Made by a program: the position numbers and the translations under genes. Positions 28,929 to 35,479 of a stretch of 46,645 nucleotides of DNA are shown in pieces. The stretch's first letter is position 1. The number at the start of each line of letters is the position of its first letter. The notes under the pieces are model-generated. The model was not told the origin of the DNA, searched no databases, and saw only the letters and a list, made by a program, of their open reading frames with translations. This DNA is from Malikia granosa (GTDB taxonomy: Bacteria; Pseudomonadota; Gammaproteobacteria; Burkholderiales; Burkholderiaceae_C), in assembly GCF_002980595.1 (NCBI RefSeq), contig NZ_PVLQ01000063.1:1-46645 (forward strand). Direction: 5' to 3'.

Positions 28929-31240
28929 ACATTCCCATCCCGCCAGCGAGCGGCGCCTGCGGCCAATCCCTGCCGCACGAAAGCGCCCGGGCCCATGTCA
29001 CCGGCCAAGCCCGCTTCATCGACGACCTGCCCGAGCTGGCCGGTACCTTGCACGCCGCCCCGATCCTGTCGCCGCTGGCCCATGGACGACTGCTCGGCCT
29101 CGACAGCGCCGCCGCGCTGGCGCTGCCCGGCGTGGTCGGACTGGTGCTGGCGGCCGACATCCCGGGCGCGCGCCTGCTGCCGACCAGCGCCCGGGACGAG
29201 CCGGTGCTGGCGCAGGACGAACTGCTCTACGCCGGCCAGGTGATCGGCCTGGCCGTGGCAACGGACCGCGAAACCGCCCGGCGCGCGGCGCGGCTGGTGC
29301 AGATCCAGGCCGAGCCGCTGCCGGCGTTGCTGTCGGCGCGCGCCGCCCACGCGGCTGGCCACTATGTCGCGCCGCCGGTGCATCTGGTGCGCGGCGATGT
29401 CGCGGCCGCGCTGGCACGGGCGCCACACCGTCTGGCCGGCCAGTTCGAGAGCGGCGCGCAGGAACATTTCTACCTCGAGGGCCAGGTCGCCTACGCGCAG
29501 CCGCAGGAGCAGGGCCAGTGGCTGGTGCACAGCAGCAGCCAGCATCCGGGCGAGGTGCAGCACTGCATCGCCAGCGCGCTGGGCCTGGGCAACCACGAGG
29601 TGCAGGTGGTCTGCCGGCGCCTGGGCGGCGGCTTCGGCGGCAAGGAAACCCAGGCCAGCCAGATCGCGGTCTGGGCCACGCTGGCCGCGCACAAGTTCGG
29701 CCGCCCGGTCAAGCTCAGGCTGGACCGCAAGGACGACTTCCTGATCACCGGCAAGCGCCACGCCTTCAGCTTCGACTGGCAGGCCGGCTTCGACGACCAG
29801 GGCCGGCTGCTCGCGCTCGAACTCACCGAGCTGGCCGACTGCGGCTTTTCGGCCGACCTGTCGGTTCCGGTCTGCGACCGCGCGGTGTTCCACAGCGACA
29901 ACGCCTATTTCCTCGAGCATGTCGCGATCCACAGCTGGCGCTGCCGCACCCACAAGCAGAGCAGCACCGCCTTTCGCGGCTTCGGCGGACCGCAGGGCAT
30001 GCTCGCGATCGAGACCGTCATGGGCGAGATCGCGCGCCGGCTCGGACTCGATCCGCTCGAGGTGCGGCGGGTCAACCTCTACGGCACCCAGGAGCGTAAC
30101 GTCACGCCCTACGGCATGGTGCTGGAGGACAACATCCTGGCGCCGTTGATCGACCGGCTGGCGCACCGCGCACGCTACCTGGAGCGGCGCGCCGCGATCG
30201 CGCAATGGAACGCCGCCAACCCGGTCATCAAGCGCGGGCTGGCGCTGACTCCGGTCAAGTTCGGCATCAGCTTCACCGCGACCTCGCTCAACCAGGCCGG
30301 CGCGCTGGTCCATGTCTACACCGACGGCAGCGTGCTGCTCAACCACGGCGGCACCGAGATGGGCCAGGGCCTGCACACCAAGGTCGCACAGATCGTCGCC
30401 CAGGCGCTGGGCCTGCCGCTGCCTTGCGTGCGCGTCAGCGCGAGCGACACGGCCCGGGTACCCAATGCCTCGGCCACCGCCGCCTCGAGCGGCACCGACC
30501 TCAACGGCCGCGCCGCCCAGCTCGCCGCCTTCCAGATCCGCGAGCGGCTGGCCCGCTTCGTCGCCGAGCAGGACGGCTGCGCTGCCAGCGAGGTACGCTT
30601 CGAGCAGGCCCAGGTCGTGAGCCCGCAGGCCAGGCGCAACTGGCAGGAAGTGGTGGCCAAGGCCTATTCGGCCCGCATCCAGCTCTGGAGCGACGGCTAC
30701 TACCGCACGCCCAAGATCCACTACGACCCGCGCACGCTGAGCGGACGGCCGTTCTACTATTTCGCCTATGGCGCCGCCTGCAGCGAGGTCGCCCTCGATA
30801 CCCTGACCGGCGAGAGCCGGGTGCTGGCGGTCGACATCCTGCACGACGTCGGGCGCAGCATCAACCCGGCGCTCGACATCGGCCAGATCGAAGGCGGCTT
30901 CGTCCAGGGCATGGGCTGGCTGACCAGCGAGGAGCTGGTCTGGGACGCGCAGGGCCGGCTGCTGACCCATGGCCCGAGCAGCTACAAGATCCCGAGCGCG
31001 GGCGACCTGCCAGCCGAATTCCGGATCGAGCTCTGGCCGGAGGCGAACCGCGAGGACAATGTCTTCGGCAGCAAGGCGGTCGGCGAACCCCCCTTCATGC
31101 TGGCCATCAGCGTCTGGGAGGCGCTGCGCGACGCGGTGGCCCAGGCGCGCGGCGACGGCCAGCCGGTCCGGCTCGACGCGCCGGCGACGCCGGAGCGGCT
31201 GCTGCGGGCCATCGGCGGGCTGGACGCGCCAGCTGGCTAG
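28925..31240 (+). CDS. xdhB: Xanthine dehydrogenase molybdopterin-binding subunit
   Basis: A 771-residue molybdenum hydroxylase large subunit, oxidising hypoxanthine to xanthine and xanthine to urate. GGGFGGKE at 234-241, AFRGFGGPQG from 349, GGTEMGQGLHTK from 475 and the active-site Glu721 in AVGEPPFML are all present. Length equals typical bacterial XdhB. No xdhC (cofactor sulfuration/insertion) follows; the next gene is on the opposite strand, so the helper must lie outside the window. Confidence 0.95.
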   Translation: MNIPIPPASGACGQSLPHESARAHVTGQARFIDDLPELAGTLHAAPILSPLAHGRLLGLDSAAALALPGVVGLVLAADIPGARLLPTSARDEPVLAQDELLYAGQVIGLAVATDRETARRAARLVQIQAEPLPALLSARAAHAAGHYVAPPVHLVRGDVAAALARAPHRLAGQFESGAQEHFYLEGQVAYAQPQEQGQWLVHSSSQHPGEVQHCIASALGLGNHEVQVVCRRLGGGFGGKETQASQIAVWATLAAHKFGRPVKLRLDRKDDFLITGKRHAFSFDWQAGFDDQGRLLALELTELADCGFSADLSVPVCDRAVFHSDNAYFLEHVAIHSWRCRTHKQSSTAFRGFGGPQGMLAIETVMGEIARRLGLDPLEVRRVNLYGTQERNVTPYGMVLEDNILAPLIDRLAHRARYLERRAAIAQWNAANPVIKRGLALTPVKFGISFTATSLNQAGALVHVYTDGSVLLNHGGTEMGQGLHTKVAQIVAQALGLPLPCVRVSASDTARVPNASATAASSGTDLNGRAAQLAAFQIRERLARFVAEQDGCAASEVRFEQAQVVSPQARRNWQEVVAKAYSARIQLWSDGYYRTPKIHYDPRTLSGRPFYYFAYGAACSEVALDTLTGESRVLAVDILHDVGRSINPALDIGQIEGGFVQGMGWLTSEELVWDAQGRLLTHGPSSYKIPSAGDLPAEFRIELWPEANREDNVFGSKAVGEPPFMLAISVWEALRDAVAQARGDGQPVRLDAPATPERLLRAIGGLDAPAG

Positions 31241-31249
31241 CGCCAGGCC

Positions 31250-31666
31250 CTAGCTCATGTACTCCTTGAGCGGGACATCCCGCTGCAGCACATGCTCGGT
31301 GATCAGTTCATGGATCAGCCGCGCCAGCCCGTCGCGGTCGCCCGCCCCGAAGATGCCGTCGAACAGCAGCTCGGTCAGGCGCTCGCGGTAGCGGTCATGC
31401 TCGGCACGATGGGCGTCCAGGAAAGGGCATTGGTGGGCCTGGAGGATCGCCTCTTCGGTCTCGAAATGCTGGCGCGTGGCATCGGCAATGTCGTTGAGCA
31501 AGGCGTGGAAGCGGACCGGGTCCAGCACCGGCGCCTGCAGCAGCTCAAGCGCCTGCCGTCCGAGGCCGAGCAGCTGCCGATGCTGGGCATCGATCAGGAC
31601 GTTGCCCACGCTCATCGCCTGGCTCCATTCCGGCATCTGGCTGATGGTCATGTCGCTCGAAGCCAT
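31250..31666 (-). CDS. Bacteriohemerythrin
   Basis: A 138-residue single-domain hemerythrin. Predicted diiron ligands are complete: His29, His67, Glu71 (HFETE), His86, His90 (HRAEH), His125 and Asp130 (HVLQRD). It begins with the typical PEWSQAMSVGNVLIDAQHRQL. Likely an oxygen-binding or oxygen-sensing cytosolic protein; without a partner domain its role cannot be specified. Ends nine bases from the convergent xdhB stop. Confidence 0.92.
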   Translation of the reverse strand: MASSDMTISQMPEWSQAMSVGNVLIDAQHRQLLGLGRQALELLQAPVLDPVRFHALLNDIADATRQHFETEEAILQAHQCPFLDAHRAEHDRYRERLTELLFDGIFGAGDRDGLARLIHELITEHVLQRDVPLKEYMS

Positions 31667-31701
31667 TTTCGTTTTGAACTTGATCCACTGTAGCCCAAAA
31701 A

Positions 31702-33936
31702 CTAGGCCGCGTCCCGCATCACCCGGGTGAACGGCGGCAGGCCCTGCAGCAGGCGCTGGCCGTAGCTGGTACGCGTCAGCCGGCGGTCGTAGCAGGTCAC
31801 ATGGGCTTCATCCTCCTCGGTGCGGATGGCACGGCCCACCCACTGCGCGAGCCGGATCGCGGTCGCCGGCACCACCAGCTCGACGAAGGGATCGCGTCCG
31901 ACCTGGCGCAGCCATTCGGCGCGCGCCTCGCCGACCGGATCGTCGGGCGGCGCGAACGGCAGCTTGGTGATGAACAGGTCCTCGCACAGCGGGCCCGGCA
32001 GGTCCAGCCCCTCGCCGAAGGACTGCATGCCGAAGATCACCGAGGGCTGGCCGGCCGCGACCCGCTCGCGGTGGCGGCTCAGCAGCTGCCAGCGCGGCAG
32101 CGCGGTCTGCACCAGCACGATCTCGCGCAGCGACTCGGGCAGCGACTCCTCGGCCAGCCGCAGCTGGGCGCGCGAGGTGAACAGCACCAGCGCGCCATGC
32201 TCGACCTGCTGCAGGTCGCGCAGCAGCGCGCGCACCATGGCCGCGTTGTAGGCCGTCGCGTCCTTGGGGTCGGGCAAATGGTCGACCAGCACCAGGCGGC
32301 CCTGGCGCGCGAAGTCGAACGGGCTCTGGACCTCCAGCGCGAGCGCGCAGGGGTCGCCGAACAGGCCGACCTCCTTGAGGAAGAAGTCGAAGCTCCCCAG
32401 GCTGGTCAGCGTGGCCGAGGTCAGCACCGCGCCGCGCACCGCGTTCCACAGATGCTGGCGCAGCGTCGCGCCCGGCAGGGTCGGACTGGCATGGGCCTGC
32501 AGCACGATGTAGTCGCCCTGGGTCGCGAGCGTGAACCACTTGGCCGCCGGCGCCGTCCCCTCGGCGGGGTCCTGCAGCATCAGCTGGGTGGTGGCGGCGA
32601 CCGCCTCGAGCCTAGGCGCCAGCGTGCCGAGCTGGGCATAGAGCTGCGACAGGCGCTTGGCCTCGTCGGGCTGGGCCTTGATCTCGGCCTTCAATGCCTT
32701 GCTGACGGCGCGCAAGACATCGAGGAATTCCTGCGCCTGGTGCGAGAGCTGGGCCAGCGGCTCGACCAGCTCGGGATGCAGCTGTCCGCGCGGCACGCGG
32801 TAGCGCCCGGGCTGGTTCGATCCTGCCGGGGCAGACCCGCGTCGGCTGCCAAAGGCCGGCGCCTCCTCGCCCTTGAGGGCCGAGCCATGGTGATGCATGA
32901 CCAAGCGCGCCAGGTCCAGCATCAGCTGGCGCAGCTGGGCCGAGATGCGCGGCAGCTCGGCCACCTCGGACACCGCGAGCAGGCCCCCGGTGCGCACCGC
33001 CTGGCTGGCCAGCTTGTCTATCCACTTGAGCCGGCTCAGGTCCATGCTGCTGGCGAACTGGTCGAGCGCGATGCCCGGCAAGTGATGCGCCTCGTCGAGC
33101 ACCAGCAGGCAGTTGTCGAGCTCGGGCAGCAGGCGCGAGCCCAGCGATGACAGCAGCAGGTCGTGGTTGACCACGATCACCTGCGCGCCGACCAGCGACT
33201 TGCGCGCCGCGTAGTAGCTGCACTGGTCGTAGGCCGGACAGTGGCGCGCGGTGCAGGAACTGCCCTCGGCCGCCACTGCCGCCCACCAGGCCGCTTCGGG
33301 CGGCTGCTCGAGCTGGTCGCGGTCGCCGTCCCAGCGCCCGCGCTCGAGCTGCTGCTGCAGGCCCTGGTAGAAGGCCTGGCGCTCGACCTGTTCCTGCGCC
33401 AGACTCAGGCTGCGCCCGGCGCTGGTCGGGCGCGCCTCGTCGGCGAACAGGTCGTCCTCGGCATCCCAGGCCGCGTCACCATCGCCCCCGTCACTGCCGG
33501 CGGACCAGCGGTCGAGCTTGAGCTTGCAGACATAGCGCCCGCGCCCCTTGGCCAGCGCGAAGCGGAACGGCTGCGGCAGGCTGCTGGCCAGCGCCGGCAG
33601 GTCCTTGGCGACCAGCTGCTCCTGCAGCGCGACGGTGGCGGTCGAGATCATCACGCGGGTGTTGCGCGCCAGCGCCAGCGCGATCGCCGGCACGCTGTAG
33701 GCCAGCGACTTGCCGACCCCGGTGCCGGCCTGGATCACCGCGATCGAGCGTTGCGGCTCGAGCGCCTCGATCGGGCCATCCTCGTCCTCGGGCGTCTTGC
33801 CGAGATCGGCCTCGGCAAAGGTCTGCGCGACCTGCTCGGCCATCAGGCGCTGGCCCTCGCGCACCCGCAGCCCGCTGGCCGCCACCACCTGATCGAACAC
33901 CTGCAGCGCCGAGCGCGCCATTTCTACCTTGGACAT
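31702..33936 (-). CDS. dinG: ATP-dependent DNA helicase DinG
   Basis: A 744-residue superfamily 2 (XPD-like) helicase with a 4Fe-4S domain. Walker A AGTGVGKS is at 70-77. Candidate cluster ligands are Cys137, Cys228, Cys233 and Cys239. The DEAH box is DEAHHLPG from 281. C-terminal motifs include LFTSRAQLRLAEESL, FGMQSFGEGLDLPG and LAQWVGRAIRTEEDE. It would unwind DNA, including R-loops, in the damage response. An in-frame ATG at 33954 adds six residues. Divergent from the tRNA-Ser gene. Confidence 0.92.
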   Translation of the reverse strand: MSKVEMARSALQVFDQVVAASGLRVREGQRLMAEQVAQTFAEADLGKTPEDEDGPIEALEPQRSIAVIQAGTGVGKSLAYSVPAIALALARNTRVMISTATVALQEQLVAKDLPALASSLPQPFRFALAKGRGRYVCKLKLDRWSAGSDGGDGDAAWDAEDDLFADEARPTSAGRSLSLAQEQVERQAFYQGLQQQLERGRWDGDRDQLEQPPEAAWWAAVAAEGSSCTARHCPAYDQCSYYAARKSLVGAQVIVVNHDLLLSSLGSRLLPELDNCLLVLDEAHHLPGIALDQFASSMDLSRLKWIDKLASQAVRTGGLLAVSEVAELPRISAQLRQLMLDLARLVMHHHGSALKGEEAPAFGSRRGSAPAGSNQPGRYRVPRGQLHPELVEPLAQLSHQAQEFLDVLRAVSKALKAEIKAQPDEAKRLSQLYAQLGTLAPRLEAVAATTQLMLQDPAEGTAPAAKWFTLATQGDYIVLQAHASPTLPGATLRQHLWNAVRGAVLTSATLTSLGSFDFFLKEVGLFGDPCALALEVQSPFDFARQGRLVLVDHLPDPKDATAYNAAMVRALLRDLQQVEHGALVLFTSRAQLRLAEESLPESLREIVLVQTALPRWQLLSRHRERVAAGQPSVIFGMQSFGEGLDLPGPLCEDLFITKLPFAPPDDPVGEARAEWLRQVGRDPFVELVVPATAIRLAQWVGRAIRTEEDEAHVTCYDRRLTRTSYGQRLLQGLPPFTRVMRDAA

Positions 33937-34016
33937 GGGGCGGGAGTGTGGCACGAAAACCGGGCCGGCAGGCCTTACAATGGCCGCTGCATCGACCAGC
34001 GCGGTCGCTTGCGCAA

Positions 34017-34107
34017 GGAAACGTGGCCGAGCGGTTTAAGGCAGCGCTCTTGAAAAGCGCCGAGGGCTGATACCCCTCCGTGAGTTCGAATCTCACCGTT
34101 TCCGCCA
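34017..34107 (+). tRNA. tRNA-Ser, anticodon UGA
   Basis: Acceptor stem GGAAACG (34017-34023) pairs with CGTTTCC (34097-34103), followed by discriminator G and an encoded CCA. The anticodon arm GCGCT/AGCGC encloses loop CTTGAAA with anticodon TGA at 34051-34053. The T-arm is GTGAGTTCGAATCTCAC. A long variable arm (CGAGGG...CCCTCCG) marks a class II tRNA, confirming serine. Confidence 0.97.
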
Positions 34108-34429
34108 GTCCGGCAACGTGCCCAGGTTGTCCGGTTCCACTGGGCCCTCACGCGGGCAAGAATCAGGCTTGCCACGGCAACGATTGACGAACTGGCTGGA
34201 CATCACGACATCAGCCAGGCGACGCCGGCCAGCGAACGATCCAGCAGCCTCCCGCGGTCCGACTCACCGCATATTCCACTTGTCTCCCCCTGACCACTGC
34301 CTAGAATGCGGCCGTGGCTGGTACATGCTTTTTGCTGTTGAGTGCTGATCCGCGGCCGATCAATCGCGACTCCGCCAAGGGGCTAATGACTGCGACCCAC
34401 AGAGCCCACAACAACCTTGGCCCAATGTC
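34108..34429. other. Non-coding stretch between tRNA-Ser and the biosynthetic cassette
   Basis: About 320 bases without a credible gene: the short open frames here have no homology signal and no ribosome-binding site. The only element seen is a sigma-70-like promoter at 34280-34307. No repeat of the tRNA 3' end (an attachment-site mark), integrase remnant or inverted repeat was noticed. Confidence 0.6.
34280..34307 (+). promoter_or_regulatory. Candidate sigma-70 promoter for the 34430-38404 cassette
   Basis: TTGTCT (34280-34285), a 16-base spacer, then TAGAAT (34302-34307). It points towards the cassette and would give a 5' leader of about 115 bases before the ATG at 34430. Confidence 0.45.
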
Positions 34430-35440
34430 ATGTCAACGACCCTCATCCTGCCGCTCCCGCCATCAGACTTGAAACAGGGCGTTCATGCGCAAGCTGACGC
34501 AGCGACGCAGGAACGACTGCTCCAGTGGCTCGACGCCACGGTGAACGCCATCCGCGCAGCCTGCCTGGGACCCGTCACGGCCGACCTCGCCGACAGGACA
34601 GCCAGGGACAGCGAGTCCTTGTCGGAAGAGCTGGTCTCGCTTTTCTTGCACAAAAGCTTCAACCATCAATCACGTGGCCGACTCAGGGCCATACTGCCTC
34701 GCTTTCGCCAGGGCTTGCAATCACATATCGACGCCATGCGACCCTTGACGTTGTACTTCCTGTACAACGGCGGCTACCGGGCATCACCCTTGCCGCAAGA
34801 CCCAGCCCCCCTTTTTCATCCGGATCAAACAGAACTGATGCTGCTGCGCCAGATCGCGCTGCTGCAGGCAAGAGTCACGCAGAAATACGCCCCCGGGATT
34901 GATTTCGTCATCGTGCTGAACAATGGCGTGGCGGCCTACGTCAACGACATATCCTTGGACAAAACCAGTCGCTATGCCAAGGAACTACGGGAAATCATCG
35001 AGTCACTTGGCGCCAGCAAATTCGTTCGCGTGCTGCTGCAATCCGAAGCGCCTGGATTCAGCAGCAGCCAACCCAAACCTGGATACCAGACGCTACCGGA
35101 AATAAACCAGAAGGAACATGCGATTGTCGAGCGCTTCCTGGGGCGGCCCTGTTCTGCGCAAGAGGCCAGCTACCGGGCATGGCTCTACCAGATAGCCGAG
35201 ACTGAATGGGCCAAGGACTTGGCGCCGCTGGTCACGCGGGACCATGGCCTCCTGCTGCGACAGGTCGCGAGCCCGGGAATGCTTTCCTTCCGTGCTTTCC
35301 CAGGCGGGGCCATACGGGCACAAAATGGCTCGCTGGGATTCCAGGAAGTCGACCAGACCTGGGTTCCCAAGCTCATCTCGGCAGAAACCTACAGCCAGTA
35401 CCAGATCCAGACGATCAACTGGTCACTCCCGCTGGCGTGA
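34430..35440 (+). CDS. Divergent PvcA/Dit1-like protein (isonitrile synthase superfamily candidate)
   Basis: A 336-residue protein, unassigned with certainty. Length and motif spacing resemble PvcA/IsnA isonitrile synthases, which turn the amino group of Tyr or Trp into an isonitrile. A strand LTLYFLYNGGY near 106 is followed by PDQTELMLLRQ (131-141), QKYAPGIDFVIVLNNG (151-166), and SRYAKELREIIESLGA (180-195), in the same order as PvcA strands and helices. A C-terminal WLYQIAETEWAKDL follows. But the Lys/Ser loop (AKSPN in PvcA) reads GYRASPLP, the SDG motif reads NNG, and the late SIHP motif is missing. It may catalyse a different reaction. No clear Shine-Dalgarno. Likely co-transcribed with the synthetase 39 bases downstream. 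Lower GC than its flanks. Confidence 0.5.
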   Translation: MSTTLILPLPPSDLKQGVHAQADAATQERLLQWLDATVNAIRAACLGPVTADLADRTARDSESLSEELVSLFLHKSFNHQSRGRLRAILPRFRQGLQSHIDAMRPLTLYFLYNGGYRASPLPQDPAPLFHPDQTELMLLRQIALLQARVTQKYAPGIDFVIVLNNGVAAYVNDISLDKTSRYAKELREIIESLGASKFVRVLLQSEAPGFSSSQPKPGYQTLPEINQKEHAIVERFLGRPCSAQEASYRAWLYQIAETEWAKDLAPLVTRDHGLLLRQVASPGMLSFRAFPGGAIRAQNGSLGFQEVDQTWVPKLISAETYSQYQIQTINWSLPLA

Positions 35441-35479
35441 CAAGCAATCGTCCCCTCAAGGCCAGAAAACTCGATCAAG

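Noticed and set aside
33491-34096. Open frame starting MRFELTEGYQPSALFK
   Set aside because: Its N-terminus is the reverse complement of tRNA-Ser, a common false ORF, and the rest is a shadow of dinG.
34430-35440. Siderophore synthetase (IucA/IucC) identity
   Set aside because: The protein is much shorter than that family and shows none of its ATP-binding motifs; PvcA-like spacing is the better match.
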